A stretch of 64,000 nt of DNA from Gemmatimonadota bacterium (GTDB taxonomy: Bacteria > Latescibacterota > UBA2968 > UBA8231), in contig JABHFS010000148.1 in the NCBI GenBank assembly GCA_018672475.1, positions 1 through 64,000 of the forward strand, given 5' to 3'. A model generated the notes under the pieces. That model was not told the origin of the DNA and did no database searches. It worked only from the letters and a program-made list of their open reading frames with translations. Made by a program: the position numbers and the translations under genes. Positions 41,765 through 50,442 of this stretch are shown one piece after another. Within the stretch, counting starts at the first letter, position 1. The number at the start of each line of letters is the position of its first letter.

Positions 41765-43546
41765 CTACTGTAATAATCGACGAATGCGCTCACCTTCCGG
41801 ATGGTTCGGCTGCAAACGCAGCAAAGTCGTCCAAGCGCTGGCCATCTCTTGATAACGCTGTTGAACATAATACACTTCGCCCAAACGGTAATAAGCCTTT
41901 GACGCATTGCCATCTAAGCCTATAAGCGCGGTGTATTGCGCAATGGCCGCCTCTGGGCGATCGACGCGTTCATACGCTCGGCCAAGATTGTAGTAGGCTT
42001 TCAGATGGCCCGGTTGCAAACTGAGCACCGACAGATAATGCCCTATTGCCTGTTCGTAACGTCTGGTCTTCTGATAGGTCAGCCCTAGATTAAAGTGAGA
42101 TTCAACATGGTTTGGATATACGCTCAGTGCCGTTTTGAACAAAGTGACCGCCTCTTCGTAGCGCCGCGACTGGCTATACAACAACCCGAGATTAAAGAGC
42201 GCCCGCAAGCGCGTCGGCTGGATGGCGACGGCCTTTTGATAATGGTGTATAGCTTGTGCGTATTGCCCTTGTTGGTAATAGGCAAAACCTAAATTGTCGT
42301 GGGCGCGAGCGTTTTCGGGATAGTGCCGCAACACCGCCGAGAACAGGCTAAAATCGCTATGCCAATCCCGATTGCGAGAGACGGTGCCGACGGCAAACAT
42401 TACGACAAGGCATAATATCGCAGCCCAAGCACCACGCCGCGTCGCCCATTTGGCGCCTTGCCATCCACCCCACCCCGCCATCAGCGATACCGGAATCATC
42501 GCCAGATGTAAATAGCGCTCGGCCATACCGCTAGGCGCCAAAACAAATAGGTTACTCACCGGCAACAAGCATATCCAGAAAAACAGGCTGAAAAAGCCGA
42601 AAAAACGCGACCTCGTATACCGCGACAGGATGACGAATACCGCGATGCTGAGCACACCGAATGCAAACCACGGGTCCACTAATGAGGTAATGGGAGGAAT
42701 CGACGCATAGGAATAATCAGCCGACAGATGCCGCGGCACGACGAGCAACAGAAGATACCGCGGCAAGATCGCCACAATCGTGCCGATCCGTTGCCAGGTG
42801 TCGAGGTCAGCAAGGAAATTCGTCGAAGCCGGTCCGGCGGGAGCCGACGAGTCCGCCAAGGCGAGCCAACGCAAAACCAGCGCAGCGAGTAAAACCACGC
42901 CATATCCGCAATTGCGCTTGATCCAGGTCCATAAAAAGACGGTTCGACTATCCTCAGATCGATCCAGATACCAGGTCTGCAAAAAAAGTACCGCCGGCAA
43001 GACCACGGCCGTTTCCTTAGACAAAACGGCGGCACCGTACAAGATCCAAGCTGCGATACGCCAGCGCCACAAGTCGCGCCGATGGGCTAAAAAAGCACCG
43101 AGGAAAAACAAGGTCGCCAGCAGATCGCCACGGGCCGAAACCCAGGCCACTACCTCGGTCTGGATCGGATGGCTCACATACAATAAAGCAGCCCACAACG
43201 CCGCCTGGTCCTCGCCGAGAAGATCTCTGGCGAGCATATAAAGCAGCACGCCATTGATCAAGTGCAACACGAGGTTACTCAGATGGTAGCCTAGTGGAGT
43301 TTCCTGGTAGAGGGAGAAATCAAGGCCCAACGAAAGCAAAGTGAGGGGCCGGTAGATATCCAAGCCCAGCCAGTTGGTGCGCAATAAATCGCCGATGGCC
43401 GGATTCCTCACCAGCGCGCTGGTCAGATAGGCTGAGTCATCAAATACAAAACCATTGCCCAAAGTATTGGCATAACATACCAGCCCGAGCAGAGCGATAT
43501 ACAGGTGATGCGGTATGACAGCCAACAAGCGTGCGATAAACCCCAT
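41765..43546 (-). CDS. TMTC-like membrane glycosyltransferase with TPR repeats
   Basis: The N-terminal 400 residues or so have about ten membrane helices and motifs typical of the TMTC family (transmembrane and TPR-repeat proteins). These are GNGFVFDDSAYLTS with paired aspartates near residue 36, YHLSNLVLHLINGVLLY, and SHPIQTEVVAWVSARGDLLA, followed by PRHLSADYSYASIP as in the DUF1736 region. Animal TMTCs are O-mannosyltransferases acting on cadherins from dolichyl-phosphate mannose, and bacterial members are uncharacterised. Five to six TPRs fill residues 415-590 (ARAHDNLGFAYYQQGQYAQA). AAGGAAA precedes the ATG. It diverges from the parvulin gene. A polyprenyl-phosphate sugar donor is assumed, not shown. 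Confidence 0.8.
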   Translation of the reverse strand: MGFIARLLAVIPHHLYIALLGLVCYANTLGNGFVFDDSAYLTSALVRNPAIGDLLRTNWLGLDIYRPLTLLSLGLDFSLYQETPLGYHLSNLVLHLINGVLLYMLARDLLGEDQAALWAALLYVSHPIQTEVVAWVSARGDLLATLFFLGAFLAHRRDLWRWRIAAWILYGAAVLSKETAVVLPAVLFLQTWYLDRSEDSRTVFLWTWIKRNCGYGVVLLAALVLRWLALADSSAPAGPASTNFLADLDTWQRIGTIVAILPRYLLLLVVPRHLSADYSYASIPPITSLVDPWFAFGVLSIAVFVILSRYTRSRFFGFFSLFFWICLLPVSNLFVLAPSGMAERYLHLAMIPVSLMAGWGGWQGAKWATRRGAWAAILCLVVMFAVGTVSRNRDWHSDFSLFSAVLRHYPENARAHDNLGFAYYQQGQYAQAIHHYQKAVAIQPTRLRALFNLGLLYSQSRRYEEAVTLFKTALSVYPNHVESHFNLGLTYQKTRRYEQAIGHYLSVLSLQPGHLKAYYNLGRAYERVDRPEAAIAQYTALIGLDGNASKAYYRLGEVYYVQQRYQEMASAWTTLLRLQPNHPEGERIRRLLQ

Positions 43547-43665
43547 AAGGGCGAATTTCCTTGAGCGAGTCTAATCTTTATGTATCTTTAGCCTTATGTC
43601 GGGCTAGGGAGCCCGTGCGCAATGTAGTCATCAACACCGGAGCGGAAAAGCCCAGGGAGCAGGTT

Positions 43666-45393
43666 TTGCAGCGAAAATACTACAGTATAGATATAGGGCG
43701 GTACGTAGCTATATGGGCAGTATTGGCCCTAATGGCTGCATGCGGTCAAAACCGGGAACAACAAGCAACGCAGGAACCGGTCGCCCAAGTAGGCGACGTG
43801 CAGATCACCGGCGAGCAATTGCGTCGTTTTGCGTTAGATGTCCTTCCTGGATTGCGTCCGGCCAAGCAAGGCCAAGCCGCGCGGCAGGACTATCTGCAAA
43901 CCCTGATCGACCGCCAGTTGATGCTGCGCGCCGCGCGCGACATGGAACTTGCAGAAGAGCCGGCGATACGGGTTAAGGGCCTGCTCCAGCGGCGCGAATA
44001 TCTCGCCAACCTATACCGCCAACGCGATCTGCATCCCCGCGCACAGATCGACGACGCCGATATCGAACGTTTTTTTTATGAGCAAGGTCTAGATCGCGAA
44101 CGCCAAGTAACCGCTATCATGGTGAGGACCGAGGCCGAAGCACAAAAGATTCGTCAACAACTAGTCGCCGGCGCCTCGTTCGCGGAAATGGCCGCGCAAC
44201 ACACGCTGGACCCGCGCGTTGCAGAAAGAGGCGGCAAACTGGGGTATATGAATCGCTCCATGGCCCGCAGCATAGGGATCCCCAACCAAGTATTCGACGA
44301 TCAGCAGAGCAATGCCATTTCCGCTCCCTTGCCCATTGGTCCGCGTTTTCACTTAGTGCGTTTTATCGACGAACGCCAGGCCGAGATGAGCAGCCAACGC
44401 GAATTTCTCGCCAAAGGCCTGGTCAAAACAAAAAAGAGGGAAATAGAACAGCAGCAAGTAGAACTGTTCGCCTACGAACTGAACTGGCAGTTGACCGCAC
44501 AGGGTCTGGCCAATGTCAGATCGCTGGCCAAGGCCCAGACCGAGGCCGATCGCCAGCACCTCGCCGCAAATGCAGCGCTATTCACTTATGACGGCGGCCA
44601 AGTTCCCGTCGATGAGTATCTCGAAGTAGTGAAAAAACACCAGGTCACCAATCCCGCAGCTCTGCAAGACAGCGCCGCCATTGCAGCCTTCGCCCGCCGC
44701 ACGATCCTGCCCGAACTGATGCTCGCAGAGGCCGCACAGAAAGCCGAGTACCACCAGCAACCGAAGGCCGCCAGATGGTTAGCCGGCGCCGCCGAGGAAT
44801 TATTGGTAAAGGCCATCTACCAGCGGCAAGTCGGCGATAAGGTGGCCGTCAGCGAAGCGGAAATCGACCGTTATATAGAAGTGCACCCCGATCGATTTAT
44901 GATCCCCGAGTCCATTTGTTTCGACGAGCTTATCGCGCACGACAAACAAGAGGCGCAACAACTCAAAGAGCGTTTGACGGGGGAGGAAGATTGGGTGGCG
45001 CTGGCCGATGCTCGAAACTTAGAGCTCAGACCACGAGGTGAAAACGGGTTGGTATGTATGCACAGTTATAATAGCATCCCCTACCCCGACCTTTGGCAAG
45101 CGCTGCAGCAAGCAAAAATCGGCACCGTGGAAGGACCGGTACAAACCCGCGAGGGATTCGCTCTCTTCAAGGTCGCCAGCAAAACGCCGGCGCAACCCGA
45201 ACCGACCCAACAGGCCCAACAAAGGGCGCGGGCGATGTTGCTACAACAAGCCGAGCAAAGCCGGTTCGACCAGTGGTTGGCCGAGCTGCATATGAAGCAT
45301 CGAGACGAGATCAATATCTATGAAGAGCAACTCACCGCGGCGTTGCCCGAGGCGTTATTAGCCAGTCTAGTCCGAGAAACACAAGACAATTAA
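43666..45393 (+). CDS. Parvulin-type peptidyl-prolyl isomerase lipoprotein (SurA/PpiC-like) with two rotamase-like domains
   Basis: The frame is open from a TTG at 43561, but a second TTG at 43666 has AGGGAG six bases upstream and gives a proper signal sequence (LQRKYYSIDIGRYVAIWAVL, then ALMAACGQ), so I use it (575 aa). The N-terminal SurA-like helical domain (VAQVGDVQITGEQLRRFALD, LIDRQLMLRAARDMEL) precedes a full PpiC-type rotamase domain: VTAIMVRTEAEAQKIRQQL, GASFAEMA, RGGKLGYMNRSM, GPRFHLVRF. A second, weaker one lies at about 415-525 (SICFDELIAHDKQEAQQL, REGFALFKV). Such proteins fold exported beta-rich proteins. It lies just upstream of the large secreted paralogue C, a likely client. 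Confidence 0.82.
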   Translation: MQRKYYSIDIGRYVAIWAVLALMAACGQNREQQATQEPVAQVGDVQITGEQLRRFALDVLPGLRPAKQGQAARQDYLQTLIDRQLMLRAARDMELAEEPAIRVKGLLQRREYLANLYRQRDLHPRAQIDDADIERFFYEQGLDRERQVTAIMVRTEAEAQKIRQQLVAGASFAEMAAQHTLDPRVAERGGKLGYMNRSMARSIGIPNQVFDDQQSNAISAPLPIGPRFHLVRFIDERQAEMSSQREFLAKGLVKTKKREIEQQQVELFAYELNWQLTAQGLANVRSLAKAQTEADRQHLAANAALFTYDGGQVPVDEYLEVVKKHQVTNPAALQDSAAIAAFARRTILPELMLAEAAQKAEYHQQPKAARWLAGAAEELLVKAIYQRQVGDKVAVSEAEIDRYIEVHPDRFMIPESICFDELIAHDKQEAQQLKERLTGEEDWVALADARNLELRPRGENGLVCMHSYNSIPYPDLWQALQQAKIGTVEGPVQTREGFALFKVASKTPAQPEPTQQAQQRARAMLLQQAEQSRFDQWLAELHMKHRDEINIYEEQLTAALPEALLASLVRETQDN

Positions 45394-45428
45394 CGCGGGG
45401 CTTATCGTCCAGCCCAAGGATAAGAGCG

Positions 45429-48400
45429 ATGATGACCAGACGAGCCGTAAGCCAGTATCCCGGCGTCCTGTTCTTCCTCATCACAGTAAGCCTTACCGTA
45501 CCGCAAGCGGGCGCGCAGGAGGGTTTTGCGCTCACCGTCGACGGGCTGGTTGTCGACCGGGCGGAGCAGTGGGAGCAATGGACGCGGCCTAAACACGCGG
45601 TGCGCATCGACCCCGAAACGCATGTCGTCACGCCCCGACGCATTAACCGGGCGACCAACGCCATCCTCGACATCGATGACTTCCAAACGCTGATAGGCAA
45701 CAACAAGGCCTACGACAAATTGGTCAAGGAGTTGAACCGCGCCGACCGGCCGATACCGCTCAATATCCGCACCGCGCCGGCGACGATCGCTGGCGTGCCG
45801 ATCGTCTATCTGAAAGCCAGCGAAAAAAATAACATCGAAGTCGGCGACCCGATTATCTGGTTTTATTTTCATGGCGGCATTCGCCAAGCCGGCACCAGCA
45901 TCGCGACGGCTTCCGCCGCCATCGACGGCGATCCCACCACCTATTGGGAACCCAGCACTTTGGTCACCAAGGCCAAATACGACGACTTGACACCAGCGGT
46001 AAAAGGCCCAGCCTATTTCTTTGCCATCAACGCGGACGGCAAAGAGCAGCGGGTGGACAAAGCCACCTTCGACGCGGCTTCCAGCAGAGACCGCCGTGTC
46101 GAATACCACAGCCATTCGCTCGAAAATTGGACGCTCGACATCGATCTGGGCCGCCTAGTCCCGATTGCAAAGGTGGTCCTGCGCTTTTTACACGGTAGCG
46201 AGGGCGAGCCTTTCCGCCAGGTGCGGCTGCTCGGTACTCCCTCGGACCTGCGCGGCGCGGCCCTCTCGTTGATAGACCGCACCATCGCCCCGGTCGAAAA
46301 TAGCAATGTGGTAGAATTCAACCTGGACCCCGACGACCAGGGCGTCTTCGAGCAATTGCACAACCTGCGCATCGCGGTTACCGACAGCAAATTCGACAAG
46401 TTCAAGGTCATTACGGCCGCCGAGTTCGCAGCGCTGCCGCTCGACGAACAGGGCGGCATCGACTACCACATCGTCAACGCCGCCGGCAGCGAGACCAAGG
46501 TCGCGGGGGAAATCTACGATGAAGTCAGCCCCGAACGCCGTGGCCGCCTAGTCTATTACAGCCGCGAACGCCCTCGCCTAGCCGAGGTCGAAGTCTGGAC
46601 CCAGGGCGACAACATCGCCCTCGAAATCATCGACGGCGGCGGCAGCGTCGACCTGACCGGCACCTTCGGCGGTTTGCCCGGTTTCGACGGTCGCTTCGAA
46701 AGCAAGTTCCTGCAATTTATCTGGTCGCCCGATCCGCGTTTCGAGGACCGCGGCATTATGACCCTGGACCTCGGCGCCCGATTCTGGCTCGACTACTTTC
46801 GCATGGTCGGCGAGATCAGCGGGGTCGACGAGATGATCGTGCAAATATCGGACGGCACGCGCGACTCCAATGGCAGCCTCAAATGGCGCGAGATGCACCG
46901 CCAGACCGGCGGCACCGTCGAGAGCCCCTTCGAAAAACCCGAGCAGGTGCGCTACCTGACCAGCCAGATCTTCACCAGCCAAGGCGGCCGCGCCGGCGGC
47001 TACAACACCGGCGACAATATCCGCGAGGTCCAACTATTCGGCGAAGGTTATCCGTCCGAGGTCACCCTCACCTCCCCGATGATAGAATTGCCGGGTTCGG
47101 TTATCCTCGGCCGCATAACATGGGACGCGGACCTGCCCGACGAGGAAATTGTAGATCTGCAAATTCGCACCCGCACCGGCGACCGGCTAGTGGAGGTCGT
47201 CGAATTCTACGGCAGCGGCGGCGAGACCAAAACCGAAGGCGATTACAACAACCTTCCGACCAGCTTTCAAGGGCCGATCGTCAACCGCCTGATACCCGGC
47301 GGCGGTTGGAGCAGTTGGAGCCAACGCTATACCCGCTCGGGCCAACTAATCACCTCGCCCAGCCCGCGGCGCTTTTTGCAGATTCAGGCCAGATTGTTGT
47401 CCACCTCGCCCGACCTGGCCGCTAGTCTGCAATCGGTCAATGTCGAGTTCCTACCGCCGGTCGCCCGCCAGACCATTGCCGAGATCTGGCCCGATGATGT
47501 TACCGCCAGGGAAGACCACGAATTCGAGCTCTATCTCAATCCAACCTTTGTCGAACGCCAGCCCGGCGGCCAGGTCAGCCAGCGCTTCGACGAGATCCTG
47601 CTCGACGCCACCCCGATAGAAGCCATTGAGCTGCTCGACGTTTCGCTCGGCCGGGAAGAGGATTTCACCACCGGACAGACCCGGCAGTTCTCCGAACCGG
47701 GCCAGTACCGCGATCCCGCCACCGGCGCAACGACCCCCTGGTTTACCAACGCGGACGGCCAGCGCTACCAAGCCCGAATCAACCCCGACAGCGGCGATTC
47801 GCTCAAGATCTTTCCCGCCGAGACCGGGACCGGCCTGTTATTGCACCTGCCGCAAAAGATCGCCTTGCAACCGCAGGGCGAAGATACGCGCCTCTATTAC
47901 CGGGTCATTGAAGAAGACGGCGAAGCAGTCCCTGTCGACAACGACGGCCGGACCCTCAACGAACTCACTTATCTCGGGCTATCACTCGAAGAACAGGGGG
48001 ATATTCTCTATTTCGCCATCCAGGGCCGCGATGCCGACGGCAAAGCGATCCTGGAAGCCGTCGAGAAATTCGCCTATCTGAGCCTGGCGGATTCACTGCA
48101 AGGCGAGATCCGTTATTTCCGCAAATTAGTCGGCAAAGGCGGCGAGTTTCCCTTTGATGAGGAAGGCAACGCATTGACCGCTGCCGACTACAACGCCCTT
48201 TCCCCGAGCCGTCAGGGGGCCATTGTCGCCGCCGGCGAGTTGGTGCAGGTGCGCTTTAGAGCCTCGATATTGCTCAATGGCACCACCGTAGACGCGTCGA
48301 TCCGCGACTCGGCCTTCCCAGAGACCTGGCAGCAGGTTGACCCAGGTGACGCCACCGACCTGCGACCAGGCACCGCCTTGAGCATTGCCGTGCCTTTTTC

Positions 48401-48728
48401 GCCCAGCGTGGTGCAAGAAGTCAAAATCTCACCTAATCCATTTACGCCCAACGGCGACGGCATCAACGACCGGACCAGTATTCGCTTTGCCTTGGGCAAC
48501 CTAAATATCGCGCGCGACATCCAGATTTATATTTTCGACCTTGCCGGGCGCCGAATCTGGAGCGGCAGCCAGCCGGGTTTCGGACAACAGGAATTCGCCT
48601 GGGACGGTCGGGCCGACGACGGGCAAACCGTCGCCCCAGGGGTCTACGTGTGTAAAATCGATGCGGAGGTAGACGCCGAATCGGCGTCCAATACCAGCAA
48701 GGTACACCTGATCTCGGTGGCCTACTGA
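45429..48728 (+). CDS. Large secreted protein, paralogue C: repeat-rich, discoidin-like, FlgD-like C-terminal domain
   Basis: This 1,099-aa protein has a signal peptide (about 1-31, ending PQAGAQ) and AAGGA 8 bases before the ATG. A discoidin-like part lies at about 150-310 (SAAIDGDPTTYWEPSTL, WTLDIDLGRLVPIAKVVLRF), and the core shared with paralogues A and B is present: LGRITWDADL, LQIRTRTGDRLVE, GWSSWSQRY, SPSPRRFLQIQ near 645, IAEIWPDDVT. PNPFTPNGDG at 1002-1011 opens the FlgD-like C-terminal domain (IFDLAGRRIWSG, WDGRADDGQ), ending ISVAY. Eight copies of a motif of the form YxxLSPxxQGxIxY are spread through the protein and absent from A and B. It follows the parvulin gene by 35 bp. Extracellular or cell-surface location is inferred. 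Confidence 0.75.
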   Translation: MMTRRAVSQYPGVLFFLITVSLTVPQAGAQEGFALTVDGLVVDRAEQWEQWTRPKHAVRIDPETHVVTPRRINRATNAILDIDDFQTLIGNNKAYDKLVKELNRADRPIPLNIRTAPATIAGVPIVYLKASEKNNIEVGDPIIWFYFHGGIRQAGTSIATASAAIDGDPTTYWEPSTLVTKAKYDDLTPAVKGPAYFFAINADGKEQRVDKATFDAASSRDRRVEYHSHSLENWTLDIDLGRLVPIAKVVLRFLHGSEGEPFRQVRLLGTPSDLRGAALSLIDRTIAPVENSNVVEFNLDPDDQGVFEQLHNLRIAVTDSKFDKFKVITAAEFAALPLDEQGGIDYHIVNAAGSETKVAGEIYDEVSPERRGRLVYYSRERPRLAEVEVWTQGDNIALEIIDGGGSVDLTGTFGGLPGFDGRFESKFLQFIWSPDPRFEDRGIMTLDLGARFWLDYFRMVGEISGVDEMIVQISDGTRDSNGSLKWREMHRQTGGTVESPFEKPEQVRYLTSQIFTSQGGRAGGYNTGDNIREVQLFGEGYPSEVTLTSPMIELPGSVILGRITWDADLPDEEIVDLQIRTRTGDRLVEVVEFYGSGGETKTEGDYNNLPTSFQGPIVNRLIPGGGWSSWSQRYTRSGQLITSPSPRRFLQIQARLLSTSPDLAASLQSVNVEFLPPVARQTIAEIWPDDVTAREDHEFELYLNPTFVERQPGGQVSQRFDEILLDATPIEAIELLDVSLGREEDFTTGQTRQFSEPGQYRDPATGATTPWFTNADGQRYQARINPDSGDSLKIFPAETGTGLLLHLPQKIALQPQGEDTRLYYRVIEEDGEAVPVDNDGRTLNELTYLGLSLEEQGDILYFAIQGRDADGKAILEAVEKFAYLSLADSLQGEIRYFRKLVGKGGEFPFDEEGNALTAADYNALSPSRQGAIVAAGELVQVRFRASILLNGTTVDASIRDSAFPETWQQVDPGDATDLRPGTALSIAVPFSPSVVQEVKISPNPFTPNGDGINDRTSIRFALGNLNIARDIQIYIFDLAGRRIWSGSQPGFGQQEFAWDGRADDGQTVAPGVYVCKIDAEVDAESASNTSKVHLISVAY
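45978..48236 (+). repeat. Eight dispersed copies of a roughly 30-residue protein repeat
   Basis: Copies of a [Y/F]xxL(S/T)PxxxQGxIxY-type motif start at residues 184, 214, 333, 363, 606, 848, 881 and 921 of paralogue C. Examples are YDDLTPAVKGPAYFF, FAALPLDEQGGIDYHI, YLGLSLEEQGDILYF and YNALSPSRQGAIV. Neighbouring copies are 30, 30, 33 and 40 residues apart and are joined by a segment with an (A/D)GKE-like turn. The fifth copy stands alone and the seventh has a two-residue insertion. Identity is at protein level only; the DNA units are diverged. Confidence 0.7.
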
Positions 48729-48739
48729 GCAACCGCACC

Positions 48740-50305
48740 ATGTCACATACAACACGCCGCCGTCTGCTCAACTTCCTATCGCTATTGTTAAGCCTCGGCG
48801 CGATCGGCGGCGCGGAGGCCCTGCTACACCTATTCGATATCGGCCCGTCAAACCGACTCTTCCTGCTCACCCAAAACCGCCGGGAGCCGGCCTACGCAAT
48901 CAATCCCAAAGCCGCCCACCGTTTTTTTCAACCCCAGTATTTGCGGCACGTGCCCTTTGACGCCCGGTTCCCGGCCGACAAAGCCCGAGATACCGTGCGG
49001 ATCTTCGCTCTCGGGGCTTCCACTCTGGTCGGTTTCCCCAATCCCCCCGAGACCGCATTCCCGCATTTCCTCGAACGCATGCTCGCCGACGCATACCCCG
49101 ACAAGCGCTTCGAGGTCATCAATTGCGGCATTACCGCGATCAACACCTTCTGTCTGTTGGATTTTGCCGAAGAGGTTCTCTCTTACCAACCGGACTTGCT
49201 GCTGATCTATGCCGGCCACAACGAATTCGTCGGCCCCTACGGGTCGACGACGCCTTTCGTGTATTTTGGCGATAACCGCACCATCGTCCGGAGCCTGATG
49301 CGCTTGCAATCGTCGCGGTTATACGGCGTGTTGCAGAATATCGTCAGACGCGTCCTGCCCGAACCGCCGCAGGGGCGTTTCGGATTGCACTTGGTAACTC
49401 GCCACGTCGACATCCTCGACGATGCCTATCGCGCCACAGGCGAGAATTATCGCCGCAACCTGGAAACAATTATCGCCGCCGCCGCCGACCGCAATGTCCC
49501 GGTCATGTTGTCGACGCTGGTATCTAATCTCAAGGATTTCCATCCGCTGCGTTCGGCCTGCCCCGAGCTCGGAGAACTATCGACCGCCGACCTCGCGCTA
49601 CAGGGCGAACGAACCATAAAGGACAAGCTCGGGCAATCCCCCTATTGCGCCGCCTTGCATTTTGAACTCGGCCGACATTATTACGACCGGAGCCAATCCA
49701 ACCAGGCGCAACAGGCCTTTGTCCGGGCGCGCGATATGGACCGCCTGCCCTTTCGCGCACCGACTTTTTTTAACCGAATCCTGCACCAATTGGCCGACGA
49801 CAAGAATCAGGTCATCCTCAGCGACACCGAAGCCGCCTTCAGGACCGCCTCGCCCCAAGGCATCATCGGCAGCGAACTGATCACCGAGCATCTGCACCCC
49901 ACGGTCTACGGCCATTATCTCATCGCCCGCACCATGGTCGAGGCACTAGCCCGCGACGACGCCAGCCGCCATTGGGACCAAGCCGACTTGACACGACTTC
50001 GGCCCTACGACGAATACGCCCGCCAAGTGGGTTATACGCTCGCGCAACAGGTCGACCGCCGCAACGCGCTAATCCTCATGCTCAAACAGATGCCCTATGA
50101 ACGACCGCCGGCGATGTTGTATCGACAGATCACCAACCTTATCCGCCAGCAAATCCGCGATATCCCGCGGTTGTCATCGACTGATTTTACTATTTTTCGC
50201 GGCAAAGGAGGAGAGCGCTTCCTTCGGCAAATGTTGGAATTTGCGATACCGAGCGAACGCGCCGACCTGCACGAGCAATTGAACGCTCTCTTTATGTCAA
50301 CTTAA
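48740..50305 (+). CDS. Membrane-anchored SGNH/GDSL-type hydrolase
   Basis: The N-terminal hydrophobic segment (about residues 9-28) is uncleaved or a signal anchor. The SGNH fold is indicated by ALGASTLVG with the nucleophile S94, the glycine block (INCGITAINTF, about 127-137) and IYAGHNEFVG with N161. The C-terminal catalytic block reads SELITEHLHPTVYGH, where the usual DxxH appears as E-H-L-H, so the acid/His pair is probably present but varied. A TPR-like stretch (CAALHFELGRHYYDRSQSNQ) separates the blocks. The family includes lipases, acyl- and acetyl-esterases and sugar O-acetyl-transferases. The substrate is unknown. It follows paralogue C after 11 bp and may modify surface glycans. Confidence 0.78.
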   Translation: MSHTTRRRLLNFLSLLLSLGAIGGAEALLHLFDIGPSNRLFLLTQNRREPAYAINPKAAHRFFQPQYLRHVPFDARFPADKARDTVRIFALGASTLVGFPNPPETAFPHFLERMLADAYPDKRFEVINCGITAINTFCLLDFAEEVLSYQPDLLLIYAGHNEFVGPYGSTTPFVYFGDNRTIVRSLMRLQSSRLYGVLQNIVRRVLPEPPQGRFGLHLVTRHVDILDDAYRATGENYRRNLETIIAAAADRNVPVMLSTLVSNLKDFHPLRSACPELGELSTADLALQGERTIKDKLGQSPYCAALHFELGRHYYDRSQSNQAQQAFVRARDMDRLPFRAPTFFNRILHQLADDKNQVILSDTEAAFRTASPQGIIGSELITEHLHPTVYGHYLIARTMVEALARDDASRHWDQADLTRLRPYDEYARQVGYTLAQQVDRRNALILMLKQMPYERPPAMLYRQITNLIRQQIRDIPRLSSTDFTIFRGKGGERFLRQMLEFAIPSERADLHEQLNALFMST

Positions 50306-50413
50306 ATACAGACCTTGGCGCCGCCGCCTCGGTGACCGATCAAGCTAAATGCTTATGACACAAGTCGTCTGCCGCTTCCCGCAGTGAAATCCGGCATCGG
50401 CGGACCCGTTTTA

Positions 50414-50442
50414 TTGACAGCCGCCGAACCCGGCGATATCCT
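50414..50442 (+). promoter_or_regulatory. Near-consensus promoter abutting the start of the DUF6785 gene
   Basis: TTGACA (50414-50419) is followed after exactly 17 bases by TATCCT (50437-50442). The -10 element ends one base before the annotated ATG at 50443. If used, transcription would begin inside the annotated reading frame, near 50449. Confidence 0.5.
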
